The notes beneath the pieces were generated by a model, which searched no databases, was not told the origin of the DNA, and saw only the letters and a program-made list of their open reading frames with translations. A stretch of DNA of 64,000 nt from Kitasatospora sp. SolWspMP-SS2h (GTDB lineage: Bacteria > Actinomycetota > Actinomycetes > Streptomycetales > Streptomycetaceae), in NCBI RefSeq assembly GCF_003259315.1, contig NZ_QLLT01000033.1, positions 1 through 64,000 of the forward strand. Reading direction: 5' to 3'. Below, one piece after another: positions 39,025-48,404 of the stretch. Positions within the stretch are counted from its first letter, which is position 1. Each line of letters starts with the position of its first letter. Position numbers and translations under genes: made by a program.

Positions 39025-40026
39025 TTAGCGGGCTGCCGATTCCCCGGCGGGGGCCTCGGTGTCCGGGCGGATGTCGATCCGCCAGCCGGTGAGACGGGCG
39101 GCCAGCCGGGCGTTCTGCCCCTCCTTGCCGATCGCCAGCGACAGCTGGTAGTCCGGCACGATCACCCGGGCGGAGCGCTGGGCCAGGTCGACGATCTCCA
39201 CCTTCGTCACCCGCGCGGGCGACAGCGCGGCGGCGACCATCTCCGCCGGGTCCTCCGACCAGTCGACGATGTCGATCTTCTCGCCGTGCAGCTCGGACAT
39301 CACGGTGCGCACCCGCATGCCGTTCGGGCCGATGCAGGCGCCCTTGGCGTTCAGGCCCTGCCGGCGCGACCAGACCGCGATCTTGGTGCGGTGGCCGGCC
39401 TCGCGGGCGATCGCGGCGATCTCCACCGAGCCGTCCGCGATCTCCGGGACCTCCAGCGCGAACAGCCGCTTCACCAGGTTCGGGTGGGTGCGCGAGAGCG
39501 TCACCGACGGGCCGCGGACACCGCGCCGCACGCCCACCACGTAGCACTTCAGCCGGGTCCCGTGCCGGTAGTCCTCGCCCGGGACCTGCTCCTGCGGCGG
39601 CAGGATGGCCTCCAGCTTGCCGATGTCGACCAGCACGCTCTTCGGGTCGTTGCCCTGCTGGACGACACCGGTGACGATGTCGCCCTCCTTGCCCGCGTAC
39701 TCGCCGAAGGTCTGGTCGTCGGCGGCGTCCCGCAGCCGCTGCAGGATGACCTGCTTGGCGGTGGACGCGGCGATCCGGCCGAAGCCCGACGGGGTGTCGT
39801 CGAACTCCTTCGGCTCGACGCCCTCCTCCAGCTCGGACGCGTCCTCCAGCGCCCAGACCGTCACATGGCCGGTCTTGCGGTTCAGCTCCACCCGCGCCCG
39901 GCGGCGCGAGCCCTCGGTGCGGTGGTACGCGATGAGGAGGGCCGACTCGATCGACTCGACCAGCAGGTCGAACGGCACGCCCTTCTCGGTGACCAGCCCG
40001 CGCAGGGCACTCATGTCGATGTCCAC
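39025..40026 (-). CDS. nusA: Transcription termination/antitermination factor NusA
   Basis: RNA polymerase-binding elongation factor, 333 residues. It has the N-terminal RNAP-binding domain, an S1 domain and two KH domains, the second ending GKEGQNARLAARLTGWRIDI. It lacks the acidic C-terminal repeats of the enterobacterial protein, as is normal in actinobacteria. The GTG start is preceded by GGAGG with suitable spacing and lies 2 nt after the rimP stop codon, so the two genes are coupled. Confidence 0.96.
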   Translation of the reverse strand: MDIDMSALRGLVTEKGVPFDLLVESIESALLIAYHRTEGSRRRARVELNRKTGHVTVWALEDASELEEGVEPKEFDDTPSGFGRIAASTAKQVILQRLRDAADDQTFGEYAGKEGDIVTGVVQQGNDPKSVLVDIGKLEAILPPQEQVPGEDYRHGTRLKCYVVGVRRGVRGPSVTLSRTHPNLVKRLFALEVPEIADGSVEIAAIAREAGHRTKIAVWSRRQGLNAKGACIGPNGMRVRTVMSELHGEKIDIVDWSEDPAEMVAAALSPARVTKVEIVDLAQRSARVIVPDYQLSLAIGKEGQNARLAARLTGWRIDIRPDTEAPAGESAAR

Positions 40027-40028
40027 GA

Positions 40029-40571
40029 CTACGCCTCCTCTTCCTCTTCGTCCACGTCCGCGATGTCGGCGGCGGCGTCGAGCAGTTCCTCGTCCTTGCG
40101 GTTGAACTCGACCTGCACCCGGGCCCGCGCGATCTCCGCGAACTCCAGTCGGCGCTCCTTGGGGCGGCCGCGCCCCTTGACCGGCTGCACCTCGACCAGC
40201 ACGCCGTCCTCGTCGCTCTCCAGCACCCGCGCGGTCAGCTCCGCGCCGTCCACCAGCTTGACCGCGGCCAGCCGGCCGGTCGCCCGGCGCCAGTGCCGCG
40301 GCGCGTCCAGCGGGCGCTCGGCGCCCGGCGAACCGACCTCCAGCAGGTACGGGGCCTCGCCCATCAGGTCGGAGGCGTCCAGCGCCTGGCTCACCAGGCG
40401 GGAGAACTCGGCGATCGCGTCGAGGTCGACGCCGCCGTCGGCGTCCACGTCGACCTGCACCTGGCGGCGGCTGCCGGCCTGGGTCACCCTGACCTCTTCC
40501 AGGTCCAACCCGGCCTCGGCCGCCAGCGGCTCCAACAACGCGCGCAGCCGGTCAGTGGGGGTGGTGCTCAT
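40029..40571 (-). CDS. rimP: Ribosome maturation factor RimP
   Basis: 30S assembly factor, 180 residues, first gene of the rimP-nusA-ylxR-infB cluster. The N-terminal alpha/beta domain contains YLLEVGSPGAERPLDAPRHW, a RimP hallmark. An SH3-like C-terminal domain and a very acidic tail (DVDEEEEEA) follow. GAGGAG lies 8 nt upstream of the ATG. The 228-bp divergent gap upstream must hold the cluster promoter. Confidence 0.95.
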   Translation of the reverse strand: MSTTPTDRLRALLEPLAAEAGLDLEEVRVTQAGSRRQVQVDVDADGGVDLDAIAEFSRLVSQALDASDLMGEAPYLLEVGSPGAERPLDAPRHWRRATGRLAAVKLVDGAELTARVLESDEDGVLVEVQPVKGRGRPKERRLEFAEIARARVQVEFNRKDEELLDAAADIADVDEEEEEA

Positions 40572-40799
40572 CCGGGTGACTCCTCGGCCGCGTCTGCTGT
40601 TGTCGAAGGTGCTAACTCACCGCGAAGCCTATCGGGTCAACCCCCGAACCGCCGATTCCGACCCGGATGGCCCGCACCCCCTGCGAGCAAGCTCACAGCG
40701 GTCGGATACCGTCCAAGCTCCGTACGGGGCCGGTGCGGCTCCGGTAAAGATTCTCCCGACGGGGGGCACAGGGCCCCCACCGACCCGGCTGGAGCACCG

Positions 40800-41828
40800 A
40801 TGCCCGCACCCACACGGCGGACCCTGCTGGCCCTCGGGGCGCTCGGCGGGCTCCAGTTGCTCTGCGGGTGCACCGGCGACCGCCCGGCCCCGCCGAAGCC
40901 CACCGCCGCCGACCCGGACCGGCCGCTGCGGCTGCGCCAACTCGCCGCCACCGACGCCCTGCTGGCCGGCTACGACGCCGTCCTCGCCACCGGCCCGGCC
41001 GACGCCGACCGGCTCGCCGACCTGCGCGAGGACCTCACCCGGCACCGCGAGGCGCTGGCCGGACCGCTGCCCTCGGCCTCCGCCTCCCCTGCGCCTTCGC
41101 CTTCGCCTTCGCCCTCCGGCCCGGTCTCCCCCGCCGCCCCGTCCGCCGGTTCCGCCGCCGCGAGCGCGAGCGCGACCGCGACCGCCCGGACCTCCGCCGA
41201 CCTGGCCGCCGCCGAGCAGCGGACCGCCGCGCTGCGCCTGGCCGACCTGGCCGCCGCCTCCCCGGAGCTGGCCCGGACCCTCGCCTCGGTCGCCGCCTCC
41301 GACGCGGCCCACGCGGCCGCCCTCGGCGGCCCCACCGCCCCCGCCCCCGCCGCCGCCCCCGCGCCCTCCGACTCCCCGGCCGCCTCCGCCTCCGCTTCCC
41401 CCGCCGCGCTCCCGGCCGCCGACACCGCCGCCCTGCAGGCGGCCCTGGCCGCCGAGCACGCCGCCGTCTACGGCTACGGCGTGGTCGGCGCGTTCCTCCC
41501 GGCCGGGCCCCAGCGCGAGGACGCCCGCGCCACGTACGGCGCGCACCAGGCCCGCCGCGACGCCTGGCAGCGCGTCCTCACCGCCGGCGGCGCCTCCCCC
41601 ACCGCCGCCGCCCCCGGCTACCGCCTGCCCTTCCAGGTCAAGGACGCCGCCACCGCCGCCCGGTTGGCCGCCTACCTGGAGACCCAGCTGACCGCCGCCT
41701 ACGCCGACCTCGCCGCCGCCGCCGCGCTGCGCGAGCGGGCCGCCGCCGCCCTGCGCGAGTCCGCCCTGCGCGCCGCCCACTGGGGCGCCGACCTCCCCGC
41801 CCTCCCGGGCCTGGCGGAGACGGCCTGA
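40800..41828 (+). CDS. Ferritin-like (DUF4439-type) lipoprotein
   Basis: A 342-residue predicted envelope protein. The N-terminus has a twin-Arg (TRRTLLALGALGG) followed by a lipobox-like LLCGC, so lipidation at about Cys24 and possible Tat export are predicted. A helical segment (about 45-90), a Ser/Pro/Ala linker, another helical pair and a second Ala/Ser/Pro linker precede a C-terminal four-helix region. That region (EHAAVYGYGVVGAF, AHQARRDAWQRVL) resembles the DUF4439 ferritin-like fold. Metal binding cannot be judged. ATG 40800 has GGAG 5 nt upstream. It is divergent from rimP. Confidence 0.8.
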   Translation: MPAPTRRTLLALGALGGLQLLCGCTGDRPAPPKPTAADPDRPLRLRQLAATDALLAGYDAVLATGPADADRLADLREDLTRHREALAGPLPSASASPAPSPSPSPSGPVSPAAPSAGSAAASASATATARTSADLAAAEQRTAALRLADLAAASPELARTLASVAASDAAHAAALGGPTAPAPAAAPAPSDSPAASASASPAALPAADTAALQAALAAEHAAVYGYGVVGAFLPAGPQREDARATYGAHQARRDAWQRVLTAGGASPTAAAPGYRLPFQVKDAATAARLAAYLETQLTAAYADLAAAAALRERAAAALRESALRAAHWGADLPALPGLAETA

Positions 41829-41851
41829 CCCCGGACACCGGCCCCGCCCCG

Positions 41852-41857
41852 GATAAT
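41852..41857 (+). promoter_or_regulatory. -10-like box, possible leaderless start
   Basis: GATAAT ends 7 nt before the ATG at 41865, and no ribosome-binding site is seen. This spacing fits a leaderless mRNA. No good -35 box is visible. Confidence 0.4.
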
Positions 41858-41864
41858 CGCTCCC

Positions 41865-42764
41865 ATGGCACGAGCTGCGCGGTTCAGCGTCCCCGAGCGT
41901 CTGGTCGAGTCGGTGCGGGCGGAGGGGAGCCCCGCGGCGCTGGCGTGGCTGGCGGAGCTGCCCGCGCTGGTCGCACGGCGGCTGGCGGACTGGGACCTGG
42001 TGCCCGAGCGGGTGGTGGAGCCCGGCGGCCGGGGCAGCGTGGTGCTGTACGCGCACCGGGCCGGCGACCTGGCGCCGGTGGCGGTGAAGGTCTCCCGGTC
42101 GCCCGGCGAGGCCGCCGCGCTGCGGGCGTGGGCCGGGCGGGGCGCGGCGCTGCTGCTGGCCGAGGCGGACGGCGCCCTGCTGCTGGAGCGGCTGCACGGG
42201 GAGATCCCGCTGCGCTCGCTCGCCGAGGCCCAGGCGATGCTGGAGGCCACCAGCCTGCTGCGCCGCCTGTGGGTGCCGGCCCCGGCCGGCCACGGCTTCC
42301 CGACCCTGGCGGAGCACGCGCGAGGGCTCGCCGAGCGCGTCACCGTCCGGCGCGCGCTGCCGCTCGCGGCGGACGCCGGACCGCTGCTGGACGAGGCCCT
42401 GGAGGCGGTCGCGCTGGCGGCGGACGCCGAAGGGTGGCTGCTGCACGGGGAGTTCCAGCACGGCCGGGTGCTGGCCGCGGACCGCGCCCCGTGGCTGGCG
42501 GTGGCCCCGCGCCCCCTGGTCGGCGACCGGGCCTACGACCTGGCGGCCCTGGTGCTGGAGCGGCTGGACACCCTGGCCGCCTCCCCGGGGCCGCGCGGCG
42601 CGGCCCGCCGCCGGCTGGCCCGGCTCGCGGAGGCGGTGGAGCTCCCCGCCGACCGGGTCCGGGCCTGGACCCTGCTGCGGGCGGCGGACACCGCCCTGGC
42701 GGCGCTGGCCGCGGACGACACCGCGGCGGCCGAACTCCATCTGGAGTTCGCGTCCTGGCTCTGA
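41865..42764 (+). CDS. Aminoglycoside phosphotransferase-like protein, substituted active site
   Basis: A 299-residue protein resembling the APH/streptomycin-6-kinase fold. VAVKVS (K75) matches the ATP-binding lysine. The catalytic loop expected as HGDxxxxN reads HGEFQHGR (194-201), so Asp becomes Glu and Asn becomes Arg. The metal-binding IDPKP-type motif reads LAVAPRPLVGDRAYDLA, with Ala at position 214 in place of Asp. Kinase activity is therefore doubtful. The following LVGDRAYDL is well kept, so the family assignment is good. It is probably a pseudokinase or an enzyme with altered chemistry. The next gene encodes a GNAT protein. Confidence 0.8.
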   Translation: MARAARFSVPERLVESVRAEGSPAALAWLAELPALVARRLADWDLVPERVVEPGGRGSVVLYAHRAGDLAPVAVKVSRSPGEAAALRAWAGRGAALLLAEADGALLLERLHGEIPLRSLAEAQAMLEATSLLRRLWVPAPAGHGFPTLAEHARGLAERVTVRRALPLAADAGPLLDEALEAVALAADAEGWLLHGEFQHGRVLAADRAPWLAVAPRPLVGDRAYDLAALVLERLDTLAASPGPRGAARRRLARLAEAVELPADRVRAWTLLRAADTALAALAADDTAAAELHLEFASWL

Positions 42765-42799
42765 GGCCGGGGCGGGGCGCCGCCCGGGACGGCAGGTAG

Positions 42800-42805
42800 T
42801 AACGT
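42800..42805 (+). promoter_or_regulatory. -10-like box, possible leaderless start
   Basis: TAACGT ends 8 nt before the ATG at 42814, without a ribosome-binding site. It fits a TANNNT leaderless promoter. The upstream -35 is unclear. Confidence 0.35.
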
Positions 42806-42813
42806 CCCGCTCC

Positions 42814-43365
42814 ATGGAGCAGCTCACCGGGGTGACGATCGAGGCCATCGACCTGGCGGCGTGGGCGCCTGCCGTGCTGGAGGTCCAGGCGGTCGCGTTC
42901 GGGCTCGGGCCGTACGAGGTCGCGGTCCGGCTGCCGATCGTGGGGCGGCACGCGCTGCAGCCGGGGGTGGTGGCGCTGGGGGCGATGGCGCGGGGGCGGC
43001 TGGTCGGGTTCGGGTACGGGATGCCGAACCGGCGCGAGCACTGGTGGTCGACGGTGATCGAGCCGTACCTGGCGGCGCGCGGCCACGAGGACTGGCTGGA
43101 CGGGGTGTTCGCGGTGACGGAGCTGCACGTGCTGCCGGAGTTCCAGGGGCTGGGCCTGGGCACCCGGCTGATCCGCGCGCTGTGCGGGCGCTCGGGGCTG
43201 GACCGGTCGATCCTGTCGGCGATCGACGCGGAGACCCCGGCGCGCCGGCTCTACCGCTCGCTGGGCTACCGGGACCTGGCGCCGGCGGTGCGCTTCCCGA
43301 ACACCGTCCGCCCGTACGCGGTGATGGGCGCGCACCTGCCGCTGCGCGACCCGGCGCGCCCCTGA
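42814..43365 (+). CDS. GNAT-family N-acetyltransferase
   Basis: A 183-residue acetyltransferase-like protein. The acetyl-CoA motif is at TELHVLPEFQGLGLGTRLIRAL (QGLGLG, about residues 112-117), and the C-terminal ETPARRLYRSLGYRDL matches the family. The substrate is unknown. It follows the pseudokinase-like gene by 49 bp and converges on another GNAT gene. Confidence 0.85.
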   Translation: MEQLTGVTIEAIDLAAWAPAVLEVQAVAFGLGPYEVAVRLPIVGRHALQPGVVALGAMARGRLVGFGYGMPNRREHWWSTVIEPYLAARGHEDWLDGVFAVTELHVLPEFQGLGLGTRLIRALCGRSGLDRSILSAIDAETPARRLYRSLGYRDLAPAVRFPNTVRPYAVMGAHLPLRDPARP

Positions 43366-43390
43366 CCGCGGGCCGGCCGGCCCGGCCGGG

Positions 43391-44284
43391 TCAGAACAGC
43401 ACGCTCATGAAGGCGCCGACCTCGCGGAAGCCGACCCGGCGGTAGGCGGCGCGGGCGCGGATGTTGAAGTCGTTGACGTACAGCGAGACGACGGGGGCGA
43501 CCTCGGCGAGGGCGGTGTTGACGACGGCGGCCATGCCGGTCTCGGAGAGCCGTCTGCCGCGGTGCTCGGGGGCCACCCAGACGCCCTGGATCTGGCAGGC
43601 GCCGAGGGTGACGGCGCCGATCTCGGCCTTGAAGACCACCCTGCCGTCCTGGTCGAACCGGGCGAACGAGCGTCCGGTGGAGACCAGTTCGGCGACCCGG
43701 GCCTGGTAGAGCAGCCCGCCGTCGCCGGCCAGCGGGGAGATGCCGACCTCCTCGGTGAACATGGCCACGCAGGCGGGCATCAGCGCCTCGATCTCGGCGC
43801 GCTCGACCCGGCGCACCAGCGGGTCGGGTTCGACCTCGGTGACGGGCGTGGAGGTGGCCATCAGCGGCTGGTGGGCGCGGACGTCGCGGGCCGGGCCCCA
43901 GGAGCGCTCCAGCAGCGCCCAGAGGGTCGCGGTGGCCTCGGCGGGGCCGACGATGGAGGAGCAGCGGCGGCCCTGCCGGCGGGCGCGCTCGGCGAAGGCC
44001 CGGACGGCCTCGGGCCCGGCGCCGACCGGGACGAGGTTGGCGCCCGCGTAGCAGAGCGCGTCGAGCCGGCCGTCGGCGTCGTGCCAGCCCCACATCTCGC
44101 CGCCGAGCCGCCAGGGGTCGAGGCCGACGGCCTCCACCCGGGTGGCGACGAAGGCGTTGGCGACGGGGTCGCGGTGCAGGATCTCCAGCGCCTCGTCGAG
44201 GTCGGGGGCCTCCAGCACGCGGGTGGCGGCGAGCGCCCGGGCGGCCTGGAACGGGCCGGGCAGCATCACACCTCGGTCGAGCAC
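43391..44284 (-). CDS. DUF4081/GNAT two-domain acetyltransferase
   Basis: A protein of about 297 residues. The N-terminal half contains ANAFVATRVEAVGLDPWRLGGEMWG, typical of DUF4081. The C-terminal GNAT domain has the motif IQGVWVAPEHRGRRLSETGM and ends NIRARAAYRRVGFREVG. Such proteins commonly follow ispG in streptomycetes. The start is ambiguous. GTG at 44282-44284 has GAGAGG 8 nt upstream; a GTG three codons earlier and an ATG six codons later are alternatives. The substrate is unknown. Confidence 0.87.
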   Translation of the reverse strand: MLDRGVMLPGPFQAARALAATRVLEAPDLDEALEILHRDPVANAFVATRVEAVGLDPWRLGGEMWGWHDADGRLDALCYAGANLVPVGAGPEAVRAFAERARRQGRRCSSIVGPAEATATLWALLERSWGPARDVRAHQPLMATSTPVTEVEPDPLVRRVERAEIEALMPACVAMFTEEVGISPLAGDGGLLYQARVAELVSTGRSFARFDQDGRVVFKAEIGAVTLGACQIQGVWVAPEHRGRRLSETGMAAVVNTALAEVAPVVSLYVNDFNIRARAAYRRVGFREVGAFMSVLF

Positions 44285-44350
44285 GGGTGGCACCTCTCGA
44301 ACGGGCGGGACCGCCCCTGCCGGGCGGCCCCGCCGGGGGGCTTCAGACCG

Positions 44351-45511
<1,161 letters not shown>

Positions 45512-45637
45512 GTGCGCAGTTTTTCCTCTGGAGAGGTCGGTGAGCCGGGGCGCACCGCGGTGGCGGGGGCGCCCGGCGTCCAACGGTACGGCACGGCCGG
45601 GTGGCGGGGCACACCCGGCCGTGGGTGGCGCGCGGCG

Positions 45638-46945
45638 CTAGTTGATGCGCACCGGGTTGACGATGTCGGCGGCCATCACGAGGCCGGTGAAGCAGATGAA
45701 GACGCCGGCGACCACGTAGGCCAGCGGCATCAGCCGGGCCACGTCGAACGGGCCGGGGTCGGGGCGGCGCAGCAGCTTGGCGAGGTTGCGGCGCAGCGAC
45801 TCCCAGAGCGCGCCGGCGATGTGGCCGCCGTCCAGCGGCAGCAGCGGGAGCATGTTGAACAGGAACAGCATCAGGTTGATGCCGGCCAGCAGCTGCACCG
45901 AGAAGGCGAGCCGCTGGGTGGCGGGCAGGTCCATCGAGAACACGTCGCCGCCGAGCCGGGCGGCGCCGACCATGCCGATCGGCGAGTCGGCGTCGCGCGG
46001 GGTGCCGTCGACCACGGCGTGCCACAGGCCGGGGATCTTGCCGGGCAGCTGGGTGAGCGACTCGACGCTGTGCCGGGCCATCGTCGTCATCTGCTCGGTG
46101 CTCTCGCCGAGCGACATGTGGTGCACGCCGGTGGCGGGGGTGATGCCGAGGAAGCCGGCGGTGACGGTCTGGCCCTTGACCGGGTTGTTGTCCGCGTCGT
46201 ACGCCTGCAGGGTGTTGGTCTTGATCGCGGCGGAGAGCGTCTGCTCGGTGCCGTCGCGGTGCCGGACCAGGATGTCGACCTGCCGGCCCGCGGAGTCCCG
46301 GATCAGGTTCTGCAGCTGCGGGTAGTCGTGGATCGGGACGCCGCCGAAGCCGAGCACGGTGTCACCGGCCCGCAGGCCCGCCAGGTTGGCCGGGGACTTC
46401 TCGGCGCCCTGCCCGCAGTCGTCGGTCTTGGCGCTGACCGGGACGACGCACTCGCTGACCTCCTGCACGGTCGGCACGGCCTGCTGCACGCCGATGCCCA
46501 TGAAGAGCGCGAGGAACAGGCCGAGCGACAGGATCAGGTTCATGCCCGGGCCGGCGAACATCACGATGACGCGCTTCCACGGCGCGCGGGTGTAGAACAG
46601 CCGGGTCTCGTCGCCGGGCTGGAGCTCCTCGTAGGAGGCCTCCCGGGCGTCCTCGATCATGCTCCGCCAGGGCGAGGAGGAGCGTTTCGCTATCCGGCCG
46701 TCCGCGCCGGGCGGGAACATGCCGATCATCCGGATGTAGCCGCCGAACGGGATCGCCTTGAGGCCGTACTCCGTCTCACCGCGCCTGGTCGACCAGATGG
46801 TCCGGCCGAAGCCGACCATGTACTGCGGCACCCGGATGCCGAACAGCTTCGCGGTGGACAGGTGGCCGAGCTCGTGCCAGGCGATCGAGAAGAGCAGCCC
46901 GACCACGAAGATCAGGACGCCCAGCACCCACATCAGCTTGTCCAC
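45638..46945 (-). CDS. rseP: Site-2 metalloprotease (RseP/Rip1-like)
   Basis: M50 intramembrane zinc protease that cleaves anti-sigma factors or other membrane proteins, 435 residues. The HELGH zinc motif is at residues 24-28 inside the first helix. A PDZ domain with GLRAGDTVLGFGG follows the second membrane segment. The third zinc ligand motif is LLPLDGGH (about 370). The GTG start has GGAGG about 7 nt upstream. It sits 20 bp after dxr, and the two are probably co-transcribed. Confidence 0.94.
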   Translation of the reverse strand: MDKLMWVLGVLIFVVGLLFSIAWHELGHLSTAKLFGIRVPQYMVGFGRTIWSTRRGETEYGLKAIPFGGYIRMIGMFPPGADGRIAKRSSSPWRSMIEDAREASYEELQPGDETRLFYTRAPWKRVIVMFAGPGMNLILSLGLFLALFMGIGVQQAVPTVQEVSECVVPVSAKTDDCGQGAEKSPANLAGLRAGDTVLGFGGVPIHDYPQLQNLIRDSAGRQVDILVRHRDGTEQTLSAAIKTNTLQAYDADNNPVKGQTVTAGFLGITPATGVHHMSLGESTEQMTTMARHSVESLTQLPGKIPGLWHAVVDGTPRDADSPIGMVGAARLGGDVFSMDLPATQRLAFSVQLLAGINLMLFLFNMLPLLPLDGGHIAGALWESLRRNLAKLLRRPDPGPFDVARLMPLAYVVAGVFICFTGLVMAADIVNPVRIN

Positions 46946-46964
46946 CGCGTCGCCTCCGTCGTAC

Positions 46965-48203
46965 CTAACCTGCCGCCAGTTCCCGGGCCCGGGCGCGGGC
47001 CCAGTGCTCAGCCTGGAGTACGTCCTCCACCGTGAGCGAAGTTCCCGCCGCCGGGGTGCCGTGTTCGGCGACCACCTTCGCCACAGTGTCCACGATTCCG
47101 GTGAAGGGCAGCGCGCCGTTCAGAAAAGCGTCCACACATTCCTCGTTCGCGGCGTTGAAGACCGCGGGGGCCGTCCCGCCGAGCGTACCCACCTCGCGGG
47201 CCAGCTCGACCGCGGGGAAGGCCGCGTCGTCCAGCGGGAAGAACTCCCAGGTCGCGGCCTTGGTCCAGTCGCAGCCGGGCGCGGCGTCGGGCACCCGGTC
47301 GGGCCAGCCGAGGCCCAGCGCGATCGGCATCCGCATGTCCGGCGGGCTGGCCTGGGCGAGCGTGGAGCCGTCGGTGAACTCCACCATCGAATGAACGACC
47401 GACTGCGGATGGACCACCACCTCGATCCGGTCGAAGGGCACGTCGTACAGCAGGTGGGCCTCGATCACCTCCAGGCCCTTGTTCACCAGGGTCGCCGAGT
47501 TGATCGTCACCACCGGGCCCATCGCCCAGGTCGGGTGGGCCAGCGCCTCGGCCGGGGTGACGCCGGCCAGCTGCTCGCGGGTGCGGTCGCGGAACGGGCC
47601 GCCGCTGGCGGTCACCACCAGCTTGCGGACCTCGGCGCGGGTGCCGCCGGCCAGCGCCTGGAACAGCGCGGCGTGCTCGGAGTCCACCGGCACGATCTGG
47701 CCGGGCCTGGCGACCGCCTTCACCAGCGGGCCGCCGACGATCAGCGACTCCTTGTTGGCCAGCACCAGCACCCGGCCGGCCCGCAGCGCGGCCAGCGTCG
47801 GCGCCAGGCCGATCGAGCCGGTGATGCCGTTCAGCACCGAGTGGCACTCCGTCGCGGCCAGTTCGGTCGCCGCGTCCGGGCCCGCCAGCACCTCGGGCAG
47901 CGAGGCCCCGCCGGCCCGCGCGGCCAGCGCGGCGCGCAGCGGCCCGGCGGCGGCCGGGTCGGCCACCGCCACGGTGCGCACGCCCAGCGCGACGGCCTGC
48001 TCGGCGAGCAGCTCGACCCGGCCGCCGGCCGCCGACAGGGCCACCACCCGGAACCGGTCGGGGTTGCGGAGCACCACGTCGATGGCCTGGGTGCCGATCG
48101 AACCGGTCGAGCCCAGGATGACCAACTCCCGGGGGCCGTCCGGGTCCTGCACGGCCGGAGTGAAGCGCGACTGCGGATGGGCGAGCGAGTTCATGCCCCC
48201 CAT
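46965..48203 (-). CDS. dxr: 1-deoxy-D-xylulose 5-phosphate reductoisomerase
   Basis: NADPH-dependent second step of the MEP pathway, about 412 residues. The nucleotide-binding motif LGSTGSIGTQAIDVV lies near residues 30-44. LVLANKESLIVGG, the substrate segment ASGGPFRD and the metal-binding VDSEHAALFQ are present. The start is uncertain: ATG 48203 has a weak AGGA, and ATG three codons later lacks spacing for its G-run. It is first in the dxr-rseP-ispG order. Confidence 0.95.
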   Translation of the reverse strand: MGGMNSLAHPQSRFTPAVQDPDGPRELVILGSTGSIGTQAIDVVLRNPDRFRVVALSAAGGRVELLAEQAVALGVRTVAVADPAAAGPLRAALAARAGGASLPEVLAGPDAATELAATECHSVLNGITGSIGLAPTLAALRAGRVLVLANKESLIVGGPLVKAVARPGQIVPVDSEHAALFQALAGGTRAEVRKLVVTASGGPFRDRTREQLAGVTPAEALAHPTWAMGPVVTINSATLVNKGLEVIEAHLLYDVPFDRIEVVVHPQSVVHSMVEFTDGSTLAQASPPDMRMPIALGLGWPDRVPDAAPGCDWTKAATWEFFPLDDAAFPAVELAREVGTLGGTAPAVFNAANEECVDAFLNGALPFTGIVDTVAKVVAEHGTPAAGTSLTVEDVLQAEHWARARARELAAG

Positions 48204-48314
48204 TGTGTCCTGCCGCCGGCCCTGCCCCGGCCAGGGACGGGGCCGGGACGGGTCGTGGTCGGGACGGGTCGGCAGCCGGACGGACGGGGGCGGGACGGGG
48301 GCCGGACGGCCGGA

Positions 48315-48347
48315 CGCCCCGCCGGGCCGCGGGGAAGCGGCGGGGCG
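48315..48347. terminator. Hairpin between the aldehyde dehydrogenase gene and dxr
   Basis: A 10-bp GC stem (cgccccgccg at 48315-48324 with its complement at 48338-48347) lies 58 nt after the aldehyde dehydrogenase stop. The surrounding 200 bp are repeated ggacggg-type sequence without a gene. Confidence 0.5.
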
Positions 48348-48404
48348 GGGCGTCGGGACGCCCGGGGAGGGCGCGGGAGCGCTCGGCGGGCTCGCGGGGG
48401 CCGC

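Noticed and set aside
40629..43163. 844-codon minus-strand open frame
   Set aside because: It covers three good plus-strand genes in antisense, and its translation is Gly/Arg/Gln low complexity.
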